From: Microvirga aerilata
GTDB lineage: Bacteria > Pseudomonadota > Alphaproteobacteria > Rhizobiales > Beijerinckiaceae
Length of the DNA stretch: 64,000 bases
Direction of reading: 5' to 3'
Assembly (NCBI RefSeq): GCF_016743775.1
Contig: NZ_JAEQMY010000013.1
Location: 84,553-148,552 of the forward strand
Below the pieces are notes generated by a model. It had not been told where the DNA came from. It did not search any database and saw only the letters and a program-made list of their open reading frames with translations. A program made the translations under genes and the position numbers. Positions 41,974 to 50,630 of the stretch are shown piece by piece (positions within the stretch are counted from its first letter, which is position 1; every line of letters starts with the position of its first letter).

Positions 41974-42980
41974 TGCGCCTGCTGATCGCAACGGATGCGT
42001 GGCATCCCCAGGTCAACGGGGTCGTGCGCTCCCTCGAGCATATGGCCGCAGAGGCGCCCCGCTTCGGCGCCGAGGTGGTGTTTCTCACGCCGGAACGCTT
42101 CCGCTCCGTACCCATGCCGTCCTATCCTGAGATCCGCCTCTCCCTCGTGGGGCCGGGGGGCATGGCCCGCGCGCTCGACGAAGCCGGGCCCAGCCATGTG
42201 CATATCGCCACGGAAGGGCCTGTCGGTCTTGCCATGCGGCTCGCCTGCGGCCAGCGGGGGCAGGCCTTCACCACGAGCTACCACACGCGGTTTCCCGAAT
42301 ACGTGGCAGCCCGCACCCGGATCCCCGAAGCCTGGTCCTACCGCGCCCTGCGCCGGTTCCATCAAGGCGGAAAGGCCATGATGGTGAGCACGCCTTCCCT
42401 CGAGCGAGAGCTGGCGGGATGGGGCTTCAGGAACATCATGCGCTGGACGAGGGGGGTGGACACCTCCCTGTTCCGGCCCCGCAACGAGCGCGTTCTGGAC
42501 GCGGCCTCGCCGGTCTTCCTCTATGTGGGGCGCGTGGCCGTGGAGAAGAACCTGGAGGCATTCCTGAGCCTCGATCTTCCCGGCACGAAGGTAGTCGTGG
42601 GCGACGGACCCGCCCGTGGGTGGCTCGAAGGCAAATACCCGGAGGCCCGCTTTCTGGGAACGCTCGTGGGGGAGGAACTGGCGCGCGTCTACGCGTCCTC
42701 GGACGTGTTCGTCTTTCCAAGCCTCACCGATACCTTCGGCATCGTCCTCATCGAGGCGCTGGCGTCCGGCCTGCCGGTTGCGGCCTTTCCGGTCACCGGT
42801 CCTGCGGACGTCATAGGCGCGTCGGGCTGCGGCGTTCTGAGCGAGGATCTGCGGGAGGCCGCTCTCGCGGCGCTGGCCATCCCGAAGGACAGGTGCCGGG
42901 CCTATGGCGAAACGTTCACCTGGCGTGAAAGCGCCAGGCAGTTCTTCTCGAACATCGAGAAGGCTCACGCCGAGCGGTAA
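41973..42980 (+). CDS. agt: Family-4 glycosyltransferase, Agt-like
   Basis: A 335-residue GT-B enzyme whose ATG overlaps the phosphoesterase stop (TGATG). The N-terminal domain has ATDAWHPQVNGVVRSLEHMA, and the C-terminal domain has VGRVAVEKN (about 184-192) and the donor-binding E-x7-E region SLTDTFGIVLIEALASG (about 249-265). Homologues with this N-terminus transfer sugars to diacylglycerol (SqdX- and Agt-like). Tight coupling to the PlcP-like gene supports glycolipid synthesis from the released diacylglycerol. Confidence 0.85.
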   Translation: MRLLIATDAWHPQVNGVVRSLEHMAAEAPRFGAEVVFLTPERFRSVPMPSYPEIRLSLVGPGGMARALDEAGPSHVHIATEGPVGLAMRLACGQRGQAFTTSYHTRFPEYVAARTRIPEAWSYRALRRFHQGGKAMMVSTPSLERELAGWGFRNIMRWTRGVDTSLFRPRNERVLDAASPVFLYVGRVAVEKNLEAFLSLDLPGTKVVVGDGPARGWLEGKYPEARFLGTLVGEELARVYASSDVFVFPSLTDTFGIVLIEALASGLPVAAFPVTGPADVIGASGCGVLSEDLREAALAALAIPKDRCRAYGETFTWRESARQFFSNIEKAHAER

Positions 42981-42997
42981 CGGAGGCCTGAGCCGGC

Positions 42998-43498
42998 CTA
43001 CATCAGGAAGGCGGGGTGCGGATGGGCGCGGGGGGACGGTTCATCGTCGAAGGGGCCTTGCCCGGATGAGGCTTCCTGCCGATCCGCCGGAGTCTCGCAC
43101 TGCCGCAACAGGCCCTGGATGCGGCCCTCCAGGTAATGCAGGGTCCGGACCATGCGCTTGATGCGCTGCTGCGCCGCCGCCTCGAACTCGGCATCCGACA
43201 GGCCGTTCAAGGGGTCGTCGGCTTCTATCGCCGGAAGCGAGCGGACGTCTTCCTTGGTCCGACGGATGGCGGAGGCCATCTCCTCCAGGTCGGCCTTCAG
43301 CCCTGCGATCCCTGTTCCGCCGGTATCCGGGTGCTTGAGGCGGTCCACGGCTTCCAGGACGAGCCGGGTGTCCGCATTGCGGTTACGCCGGGCGTATTCC
43401 TTCAGGAACCAGCGTCCGCGGGCGGTTTCCATGACGGCTGCTTCGATGGTGTCGAAATCCAGATCGCCGAACGTGACGTCCTTGTCTTCATCGGGCAT
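42998..43498 (-). CDS. Conserved hypothetical protein
   Basis: A 166-residue soluble protein starting at MPDEDKDVTF (43498) or five residues upstream (43513). It has a conserved-looking N-terminal block (DFDTIEAAVMETARGRWFLKE, then YARRNRNADTRLVLEAVDRL), a predicted coiled coil (LKADLEEMASAIRRTKEDV) and a Pro/His-rich tail. I do not recognise a function; proteins with this N-terminus occur across Hyphomicrobiales. It converges with agt and is divergent from the MFS gene. Confidence 0.75.
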   Translation of the reverse strand: MPDEDKDVTFGDLDFDTIEAAVMETARGRWFLKEYARRNRNADTRLVLEAVDRLKHPDTGGTGIAGLKADLEEMASAIRRTKEDVRSLPAIEADDPLNGLSDAEFEAAAQQRIKRMVRTLHYLEGRIQGLLRQCETPADRQEASSGQGPFDDEPSPRAHPHPAFLM

Positions 43499-43657
43499 GG
43501 TAACGCAGTCCATCTCTGCCAGGGTATGATTCCTCCTCAACAGATGTGTGCAAAGCGCAGGCCAGCTCAACCCCTTTGGTGCCGTTAGGGAAAGTCTTGC
43601 ACCGCGTTCTTGCTCCTTCGGCTCCTTTTCAGCGTTTCCCAGAAGATCTCTTCCTCC

Positions 43658-44839
43658 ATGCACTCGCTCAAAGCTCTCGAACTCCGCCTGGGTGCGTTGC
43701 ACGCTGCCAGCTTCACCAGCCATGGAATCTACCTGCCGTTCTTTCCCCTCTGGCTGCAGAGCAAGAGCCTGTCTCCAACCCTCATCGGGCTCGTCGTCGC
43801 GATCCCCATCATCGTTCGGATCCTGGCCACCGCGCCGCTCCTGAGCCTTGCCGACCGCTCGTTCGGGGCAAGGCGGCTGCTCCTGGGCAGCCATCTGGGG
43901 CAGCTGATCGGCTTCCCCCTGTTCATGCTTGCGGACAACAGCGTCGCGATCATCGCCCTGGTGGCCCTCGTGGCCGTGGCGCAGGCCTGCGTCATACCGG
44001 GCAACGATCTCGTGTCGACCAACGCGGTCCAGGGGCATCCGGGCCTGAACTACGGCCGGGTCAGGGGCGCCGGCTCCGTGGCGTTCTTTCTCGCCAACAT
44101 TGCGGGCGGATATTTGGTCGGAGCCTTTGGGGCCGACGTGGTGATCGTGGCGCTGACCCTTATTCCCGTTCTCGGGATTGCCGCGACACTCGGGGCGGTT
44201 CCGCATGAGGCCCCGGAGCCCTCGCCTGACCCTGAAACCCCGAAGCCCGCAGGCTCGCCGAAGCTGTCCGGGGTCCTATGGCTGCTGCTGATTGCAGGCG
44301 CGGTGACGCAGGGCAGCCATGGGGCGCTCAACGCCTTCGCCAGCATCTACTGGCGCTCCATCGGCTTTTCCGACGAGGTCATCGGGTATTTCTGGGCCGC
44401 AGGCGTGGTCGCCGAGATCCTGGTTTTCGTCTTTCTGGGGCGGGCGGTGGGCCGTGGTTCGGGACTGGGCCTGATCCTCATCGGGTCGGCTGCGGCGGCG
44501 GTCCGGTTCACGATCTTCTCGCTCCAGCCGGGGGCCGAGCTCACCTTTGTCCTTCAGACCATGCACAGCCTGTCCTTCGCGGCGACCCATATCGGCACCA
44601 TGGCGGCCCTCACGGCGCTTGCTCCCATGCAGGCGAGGGGGCGGGCCCAAGGGATCTACGGCTCCCTGGCCGCGCTCACGACGGCAGGATCCACCATCGT
44701 CAGCGGCTTGATCTACAAGGACGGGGGCGCCGCCGTGTTCGCCGCGATGGCTCCCCTGGGAGCCATCGGCTTCATCCTGACGCTGGTCGCCGTCCGCCAG
44801 CTGAAGGCTCAGCCCCAGAGGGACGGCTCCGGCGGATAA
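43658..44839 (+). CDS. MFS transporter, phenylpropionate-permease-like
   Basis: A 393-residue protein with twelve membrane segments. The N-terminal pattern AASFTSHGIYLPFFPLWLQS with LADRSFGARRLL matches the PPP/HcaT-like (MFS_1-like) family, in which some members transport 3-phenylpropionate and most are uncharacterised. The ATG at 43658 has only a weak ribosome-binding site. Its 3' end overlaps the convergent epimerase gene by 31 bp. Confidence 0.85.
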   Translation: MHSLKALELRLGALHAASFTSHGIYLPFFPLWLQSKSLSPTLIGLVVAIPIIVRILATAPLLSLADRSFGARRLLLGSHLGQLIGFPLFMLADNSVAIIALVALVAVAQACVIPGNDLVSTNAVQGHPGLNYGRVRGAGSVAFFLANIAGGYLVGAFGADVVIVALTLIPVLGIAATLGAVPHEAPEPSPDPETPKPAGSPKLSGVLWLLLIAGAVTQGSHGALNAFASIYWRSIGFSDEVIGYFWAAGVVAEILVFVFLGRAVGRGSGLGLILIGSAAAAVRFTIFSLQPGAELTFVLQTMHSLSFAATHIGTMAALTALAPMQARGRAQGIYGSLAALTTAGSTIVSGLIYKDGGAAVFAAMAPLGAIGFILTLVAVRQLKAQPQRDGSGG

Positions 44840-45792
44840 ACGATGCTGCCCTCATATTTGAGGCCGGGCTCCCGGTCCCGGGCGAGCAGAAGCGGCCCGT
44901 CGAGATCCACGAAGCGGGCCCGTGGGGCGTGCACCAGGGCAGGCGCCATGGCAAGCGAGGTGCCGACCATGCAGCCGATCATGAGCGAGAAGCCCTTCGC
45001 CTCGGCTGCGTCGGCGAGAGCCAGGGCCTCCGTGAGGCCGCCCGTCTTGTCGAGCTTGATGTTGACCACCTCGTAGAGCCCTGCCAGCCGGTCGAGGCTC
45101 GCCCGGTCATGCACGCTCTCATCCGCAAGGATCGGAACGGGGCGGGAGATCCGGCCCAGAAAATCGTCGGCTTTCGCAGGCAGGGGCTGTTCCACCAGGG
45201 CATAGCCGTCCTCCGCGCAGGCGGCGAGGTGCCGTTCCAGGTTCTCCTCGGTCCAGCCCTCGTTGGCGTCGGCGATCAGGGTCGCCTGCGGGGCTGCCCG
45301 GCGAACCGCCCTGATGCGCTCGATATCGCCGTCGGGGGCACCGAACTTCACCTTGAGGATGGGACGGCCCGCGGCCTTCGCGGCGGCCTCGGCCATCTCC
45401 TCCGGGGAGCCGAGGCTGATCGTGTAGGCGGTGGTCACAGGGGGCCAGCGGTTCAGGCCGGCCGTCACATGGGCACGGATCCCTGAACGCTTCGCATCGA
45501 GATCCCACAGGGCGCAATCGACCGCATTGCGGGCCGCCCCGGCGGGCATGAGATCCTGAAGAGCCTCCCGGGTCAGCCCCTCCTCGATGCGGGGTCGGAT
45601 GGCTTCGATGGCTGCCGCCACGCCCTCCACGGTCTCGCCATAGCGGGGGTAGGGCACGCATTCCCCGTGGCCGGTGGCCCCGTCCTCCGTGATCGTGGCC
45701 GTCACCACGACAGCTTCGGTGCGCGATCCCCTGGCGATGGTGAACTTTCCCGCGATGGGAAAACGGTCTATGGAAACGGTGAGCTTGCGCAT
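44809..45792 (-). CDS. Dipeptide / N-acyl-amino-acid epimerase of the enolase superfamily
   Basis: A 327-residue muconate-lactonizing-type enzyme starting MRKLTVSIDRF at 45792. The catalytic pair KVKFG (K-x-K) and the metal ligands in LIADANEGW, LVEQPLP and ILADESVHD, plus the opposite base in KLDKTGG, are intact. Related proteins are L-Ala-D/L-Glu epimerases or N-acetyl-D-Glu racemases (DgcA), acting in peptidoglycan recycling or D-glutamate use. The 20-residue extension upstream is not credible. Confidence 0.87.
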   Translation of the reverse strand: MRKLTVSIDRFPIAGKFTIARGSRTEAVVVTATITEDGATGHGECVPYPRYGETVEGVAAAIEAIRPRIEEGLTREALQDLMPAGAARNAVDCALWDLDAKRSGIRAHVTAGLNRWPPVTTAYTISLGSPEEMAEAAAKAAGRPILKVKFGAPDGDIERIRAVRRAAPQATLIADANEGWTEENLERHLAACAEDGYALVEQPLPAKADDFLGRISRPVPILADESVHDRASLDRLAGLYEVVNIKLDKTGGLTEALALADAAEAKGFSLMIGCMVGTSLAMAPALVHAPRARFVDLDGPLLLARDREPGLKYEGSIVYPPEPSLWG

Positions 45793-45872
45793 TCTCTCGG
45801 CTTCTCGGTTAACTACGTCTCGACTTGTGGCGCAGTGACACGCTATCACCAAGCGGAATCAACGCCGGAAGG

Positions 45873-47021
45873 ATGATCGTGGCGCAGAGCACCTTGGCTC
45901 AAGAGCCGCAAGTCAGGATCGAGCACTCTGGGGACACGGTGACCGCCAGGCTTGCGGGCCACTGGACGGCTCAGCATGCCCGGAGGGTCGAGAGCTTGGC
46001 GGGCGAGATCGCCGCCGAGGCCGGCCGGCATTCCACCGTCATCGATCTCGCCGGGGTGGAGCGGCTCGACACCCTCGGGGCCTGGATCCTCGATCGGACC
46101 CGGCATGAGCTGGGCGCCGGAGGCTCCGCCGATCTGGTGAACGCCACGGACGAACAGCGGATCCTCCTGGGAGAAGCCGCCTACCGCGATTTCGACAAGC
46201 GGCCGAAGCCCCGGCACTCCAGGTTCGTGGATTTGCTCGTGGATGTGGGCCAGAGCGTTGCGGGTGCCGGTCGCGACATGGTCGGCGGCGTCGGCTTCCT
46301 CGGCGAGCTCATGTCCGCCCTTGTCCGGGTGATCCTGCATCCCCGGCGGTTCCGGGGCACGGCGGTGATCAACCAGTTGGAGCAGATCGCCTACAAGGGC
46401 GTCCCGATCATCGTCCTGATCTCCTTCTTGGTCGGCTGCATCGTCTCGCAGCAGGGCATCTTCCAGCTGGTCAAGTTCGGCGCGACCCCGTTCGTGATCG
46501 ACCTGATCGGCATCCTGGTCCTGCGCGAGCTGGGCGTTCTGCTGACCTCCATCATGGTCGCGGGCCGCTCCGGCTCGGCCTTCACGGCCGAGATCGGCTC
46601 CATGAAGATGCGGGAGGAGATCGATGCCCTGCGGGTCATGGGCCTAGACCCCATGGAGGTCCTGATCGTCCCCCGCATCATGGCCCTGATCATCGGCCTT
46701 CCCCTCCTGACCTTCATCGCCTCCATCGCGGCGCTGGTGGGCGGCGGCGTGACCACCTGGATCTACGGCGACATCAGCCCCGACGTCTTCCTCACCCGCC
46801 TGAGGGCAGCGGTCGGGCTCAATACCTTCCTGGTGGGCCTCATCAAGGCGCCCTTCATGGCGCTCATCATCGGGATCATCGCCACCCTGGAAGGCCTGGC
46901 CGTGCAGGGCTCTGCCGAGTCGCTCGGCCGGCATGTGACCTCCTCGGTGGTGAAGGCGATCTTCATGGTCATCGTGCTCGACGGCCTCTTTGCCATGTTC
47001 TTTGCAGCCATCAGGTTCTGA
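45873..47021 (+). CDS. mlaE: MlaE-type lipid ABC permease with fused STAS domain
   Basis: A 382-residue protein. Residues about 10-105 are a STAS domain (VIDLAGVERLDTLGAWIL), the role played by separate MlaB in E. coli. The rest is the MlaE/YrbE permease (YKGVPIIVLISFLVGCIVSQ; LRELGVLLTSIMVAGRSGSAF; EEIDALRVMGLDPMEVL). It is the first gene of a four-gene operon for retrograde or anterograde phospholipid traffic between the membranes. The start is the ATG at 45873; a GTG two codons later is possible. Confidence 0.92.
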   Translation: MIVAQSTLAQEPQVRIEHSGDTVTARLAGHWTAQHARRVESLAGEIAAEAGRHSTVIDLAGVERLDTLGAWILDRTRHELGAGGSADLVNATDEQRILLGEAAYRDFDKRPKPRHSRFVDLLVDVGQSVAGAGRDMVGGVGFLGELMSALVRVILHPRRFRGTAVINQLEQIAYKGVPIIVLISFLVGCIVSQQGIFQLVKFGATPFVIDLIGILVLRELGVLLTSIMVAGRSGSAFTAEIGSMKMREEIDALRVMGLDPMEVLIVPRIMALIIGLPLLTFIASIAALVGGGVTTWIYGDISPDVFLTRLRAAVGLNTFLVGLIKAPFMALIIGIIATLEGLAVQGSAESLGRHVTSSVVKAIFMVIVLDGLFAMFFAAIRF

Positions 47022-47025
47022 AACG

Positions 47026-47826
47026 ATGCTCGACAGGCACCATCCCGACCATGCTTCGAACCGCGACGTGATCATCCGCGCGCGCGGCGTCGAGGTCGGC
47101 TTCGGGGAGAAAACGATCCTGAAAGGGCTGGACCTTGACGTCTACCGCGGCGAGATCCTCGGCTTCGTGGGCGGCTCCGGCCAGGGCAAGTCCGTCCTGA
47201 CCCGGGCCATCCTGGGGCTTGTCCACAAGCGGGCCGGCACCATCGAGGTGCTGGGCCAGAACCTCGACGAGCTGTCTTCCGCCGAGCGCACCCTGCTGGA
47301 GCGCCGCTGGGGCGTGCTGTTTCAGCAGGGTGCGCTCTTCTCCGCCCTGACGGTCAAGCAGAACATCCAGGTGCCCATGCGGGAGTACCTTGGCCTCTCG
47401 GATCGGCTGCTCGATGAACTCGCCATGCTCAAGATCGAGATGGTGGGGCTGAACCCGGATGCGGCGGACAAGCTGCCGTCCGAACTCTCCGGCGGCATGA
47501 TCAAGCGCGCGGCCCTGGCGCGGGCATTGGCCCTCGATCCGGACATCGTCTTCCTCGACGAGCCGACCTCCGGCCTTGACCCCATCGGCGCCGGCGAGTT
47601 CGACGAACTCATTGCGACGTTACAGCGGACTTTAGGCCTCACCGTATTCATGGTAACGCATGACCTGGATAGCCTTTATTCTGTCTGCGACCGGATAGCG
47701 GCTTTGGGCGAGGGCAAAATTCTCGCGGAGGGTCCCATCGAGGCGATGCTGGCATCAGATCACCCATGGCTCCGCTCTTATTTTCACGGTAAACGGGCTC
47801 GCGCGGTCATGGCCGGCGGCGCGTAA
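47026..47826 (+). CDS. mlaF: MlaF-type lipid ABC ATPase
   Basis: A 266-residue ATPase starting at 47026, 4 bp after the mlaE stop. Walker A is GGSGQGKS (49-56), with FQQGALFSALTVKQNI, the MlaF signature LSGGMIKRAALARA and Walker B IVFLDEPTSGLDP. The Q-loop sequence QQGALFSALTV is diagnostic for MlaF/MKL ATPases. Confidence 0.93.
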   Translation: MLDRHHPDHASNRDVIIRARGVEVGFGEKTILKGLDLDVYRGEILGFVGGSGQGKSVLTRAILGLVHKRAGTIEVLGQNLDELSSAERTLLERRWGVLFQQGALFSALTVKQNIQVPMREYLGLSDRLLDELAMLKIEMVGLNPDAADKLPSELSGGMIKRAALARALALDPDIVFLDEPTSGLDPIGAGEFDELIATLQRTLGLTVFMVTHDLDSLYSVCDRIAALGEGKILAEGPIEAMLASDHPWLRSYFHGKRARAVMAGGA

Positions 47827-47834
47827 GGGTAACG

Positions 47835-49412
47835 ATGGAAACGCGTGCAAACTATGCCTTGATCGGCCTGTTCACCCTGGCGGTGATCGCAGCCGCCTTC
47901 GGGTTCGTCTACTGGTTCTCCGGTGGTGAGCGCGGGCAGGCTCGCCAGAGCATCCGCATCGTGTTCTCCGGGTCGGTGGCAGGGCTGTCCCAGGGGTCGA
48001 GCGTGTCGTTCAACGGCCTGCGGGTCGGCGAGGTCACCGAGATCAGCCTCCTGCCCGAGGACCCGCGCCGGGTCGTCGGCATCGTCCAGGTGGACGGCAA
48101 CACCCCGGTCCGCTCGGACACCCGCGCCCGCCTGGAGTACCAGGGCCTGACCGGCGTGGCGAATATCGGCCTGACTGGTGGCGAGCCGGGTGCTCCTCCG
48201 CTGGCGGCAGGCCCCGGCCAGCCCATGCCGACGATCTTTGCCGACCGCTCCGACTTCCAGGACCTCATCGAAACGGCCCGCAACATCGCCCGCCGGGCCG
48301 ACGACGTGCTGGAGCGGGTCGGCCGGGTGGTAACCGACAACGAGGGCTCCATCAGCCGCACGATCCAGAACGTGGAGCGCTTCTCCCAGGCGCTCGGCGA
48401 AAACGCGGAGGGCATCGACCGCTTCCTGGCCCAGGTGGGGCAGGCGGCCGAGAAGGTCGGCCCCTTGGCCGAGAAGCTCGAAACCCTGGCGACGAACGTG
48501 GATGCGGTGGTCCGGGCCGTCGAGCCTCAGCGGGTCTCCCGCATCGTCGAGAGCGTCGACAACTTCGCCATGGCGCTCGGCGAAAGCCGGCAGGCCATCA
48601 ACAACACCCTGCGCAATGCGGAGAGCCTGACCGCCCGCCTGAACGATACGGCGCCCAAGCTCGACAGCGCCATCGGCGACATTTCCAACATCGCCAAGGC
48701 GGTCGATCCGGCCAAGATCGGCCGTACCGTCGACAAGGTCGACCAGGTGGCGCAATCCATCGACAGCCAGCGCGTGTCACGCATCGTGGAGAACACGGAC
48801 AACTTCACCAGGGCTCTGGGCGAGAACCGGCAGGCCATCGACAGCGCCCTGCGCGACGCGTCGAGCCTCATCGCCCGCCTCAATGAGAGCGCGCCGAAGC
48901 TCGATGTGGCCCTGACCGAGTTCGCGAACATCACGCGGGCTATCGATCCGGCCAAGCTCGGGCGCACGGTCGAGAGCGTGGACACCTTCACGCAGACCCT
49001 GGCCCGCCGCAGCCCCGACGTCGACAAGGCGATCCTGGAGGCGCGGGCGATCACCGAAAAGCTCAACAAGTCCGCCGACCGGATCGACAGCGTGCTGGCG
49101 GGAGCGGAGAAGTTCCTCGGCTCGGCCTCGGGCGAATCGGGGAAGGGGGCGTTTGACGAGATCCGCGCCGCCGCAGTCTCGGTGCGGGAGCTTGCCGAAG
49201 ACCTGAACCAGCGCACCGCCGGGATCCAGGGCGTTCTCTCCGGCGTCGGCCGCTTCACGGATTCGGGCCTGCGGGAATACGAGTCCCTGGCCGTGGAAGG
49301 CCGCAGGACGCTGAACGACATCAGCCGCGCCGTGCGGAGTATTGAACGTAATCCACAGCAGTTTCTTTTCGGTGGCCGTTCGAACCTCCCCGAGTACAAT
49401 GGACGCCGTTAA
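47835..49412 (+). CDS. mlaD: MlaD-family MCE protein with long repeated C-terminal region
   Basis: A 525-residue protein: membrane anchor (about 8-27), MCE domain (about 38-118; IRIVFSGSVAGLSQGSSVSFNGLRVGEV), then a long helical region. E. coli MlaD has 183 residues, so most of this is extra. Two 80-residue repeats lie at about 233-312 and 313-392, each with RVSRIVE-x2-DNF, LGE-x-RQAI and D-PAK-GRTV blocks. The long helices could form a tube or bridge across the periplasm, as proposed for other long MCE proteins. Confidence 0.92.
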   Translation: METRANYALIGLFTLAVIAAAFGFVYWFSGGERGQARQSIRIVFSGSVAGLSQGSSVSFNGLRVGEVTEISLLPEDPRRVVGIVQVDGNTPVRSDTRARLEYQGLTGVANIGLTGGEPGAPPLAAGPGQPMPTIFADRSDFQDLIETARNIARRADDVLERVGRVVTDNEGSISRTIQNVERFSQALGENAEGIDRFLAQVGQAAEKVGPLAEKLETLATNVDAVVRAVEPQRVSRIVESVDNFAMALGESRQAINNTLRNAESLTARLNDTAPKLDSAIGDISNIAKAVDPAKIGRTVDKVDQVAQSIDSQRVSRIVENTDNFTRALGENRQAIDSALRDASSLIARLNESAPKLDVALTEFANITRAIDPAKLGRTVESVDTFTQTLARRSPDVDKAILEARAITEKLNKSADRIDSVLAGAEKFLGSASGESGKGAFDEIRAAAVSVRELAEDLNQRTAGIQGVLSGVGRFTDSGLREYESLAVEGRRTLNDISRAVRSIERNPQQFLFGGRSNLPEYNGRR

Positions 49413-49421
49413 GTAACCAGT

Positions 49422-50102
49422 ATGCGTGGATCCTCTGTGTTGACCTCACCAACCGATCGAGCCTGGCTGCTCCGGCGTTTTGCCCCGGTGCTGGTTCTGG
49501 CTGCCTTGGCGAGCGCCTGCTCGTCGGGATCCCCCCCGGCCACCTTCGATCTTTCGGCGCCCACCGCGCGGATCAGGGGTGCTGCCGGCGTCCAGGTGCT
49601 GGTGGCCGAGCCTGCGGCTCTGCAGACCCTCTCGACCCAGCAGATCCTCGTGAAGGATGCCAGCGGCTCCGTGTCGTTCATCGGGGGCGGGCAGTGGGCC
49701 GACAACCTGCCCCGCCTGATCCAGACTCGGCTGATCAACACCTTCGAGAACGCCTCCCAACTGCGGGGTGTCTCACGGCCGAGCAGCGGGGCGGTGGCGG
49801 ACGTTCAGCTCGTGTCGGAGCTGCGCCGGTTCGAGATCGCGACCCCGGCCAACGAGGCGGCGGTCGAGATTTCGGTCAAGATCGTCAGCGACCAGAACGG
49901 GCGCATCGTGAACGGCCGGATTTTCAAGGCGAGCGTTCCTGCCACGGCGGTCGATGCGCCTAATGCAACCCGCGCCCTCGACGAGGCCCTGTCCGTCGTG
50001 ATGCTCGACATCGTGCGCTGGGTGAGCAGCAGCCGCCTGCCGCGGCGTGAGGAGCCGGGCGAGGCGATGAGCGAGACCTCACCGGCCAGAGAGCCCGCTT
50101 AG
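49422..50102 (+). CDS. ABC-type transport auxiliary lipoprotein
   Basis: A 226-residue protein with a hydrophobic leader (FAPVLVLAALASAC) and a lipobox cysteine at 33. The remainder fits the auxiliary lipoprotein (PqiC/YmbA-like, DUF330) found downstream of mlaEFD in alphaproteobacteria (VQVLVAEPAALQTLSTQQILVKD; DNLPRLIQTRLINTFENA). It would sit in the outer membrane and receive or hand on lipids. A terminator follows. Confidence 0.87.
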   Translation: MRGSSVLTSPTDRAWLLRRFAPVLVLAALASACSSGSPPATFDLSAPTARIRGAAGVQVLVAEPAALQTLSTQQILVKDASGSVSFIGGGQWADNLPRLIQTRLINTFENASQLRGVSRPSSGAVADVQLVSELRRFEIATPANEAAVEISVKIVSDQNGRIVNGRIFKASVPATAVDAPNATRALDEALSVVMLDIVRWVSSSRLPRREEPGEAMSETSPAREPA

Positions 50103-50147
50103 GCAGAGCAGCTCCCAGAGGTTACTTCTCGTCCGATTCATGGAGCC

Positions 50148-50172
50148 ATGCCCGGTATGCGCCGGGCATTTT
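50148..50172 (+). terminator. Terminator of the mla operon
   Basis: ATGCCCGG (50148-50155) and CCGGGCAT (50162-50169) form a perfect 8-bp stem with a 6-nt loop, ending in TTTT, 46 bp after the lipoprotein stop. Confidence 0.7.
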
Positions 50173-50392
50173 CATGGGTGCCCGACCTCTTCACGCCGTT
50201 TCGGGGTTGCGCAACGGATCCTGGGACTGCCGGACGGGATAGCACTGGAACTCCCCTCCCTCACGAGCTACAGACCTGCCTGAGATAGGCTTCCTGCGAG
50301 CAAGCTGGATAGACGAGCCGCAACGCCAGCCCTCTTCCCCAGGCCTCGCGCCCGTCTGGAAACACTCTGTTCTGCAAGCGAGGAACATAAGG

Positions 50393-50512
50393 GCGTGTCC
50401 AGCTCTCCTCCCCCTTGTGGGGAGGAGTTGGATGTGTGGGCGATAACCTTTGACGGTGAGGCGCCTACACCCCCACCCTGGCCCTCCCCACAGGGGGGAG
50501 GGAAGCACGCGC
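50393..50512. repeat. Chromosomal repeat with two GC-rich hairpins
   Basis: The 528-bp gap between the mla operon and the giant coiled-coil gene has no credible gene. It holds CTCCTCCCC-n5-GGGGAGGAG (50405-50427) and about 70 bp later CCCTCCCC-n5-GGGGAGGG (50482-50502). The paired hairpins with a conserved-looking spacer resemble dispersed intergenic repeats of Hyphomicrobiales genomes. Copy number elsewhere cannot be judged here. Confidence 0.55.
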
Positions 50513-50577
50513 TACACTCGTCATGCAATCCCGGATTCTGCTGCGCAGCCCCAGGATGACCCTTGCGGCAGGACCCA

Positions 50578-50605
50578 ACAAAAAACGCGGCCCGAAAGCC
50601 GCGTT
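50578..50605 (-). terminator. Intrinsic terminator of the giant coiled-coil gene
   Basis: On the - strand AACGCGGC and GCCGCGTT (50605-50598 and 50591-50584) pair perfectly around a 6-nt loop and are followed by a run of Ts (50585-50580). It lies 26 bp after the stop codon of the gene at 50631. Confidence 0.85.
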
Positions 50606-50630
50606 CCTTATTTTCCTATGATCGACCGGT

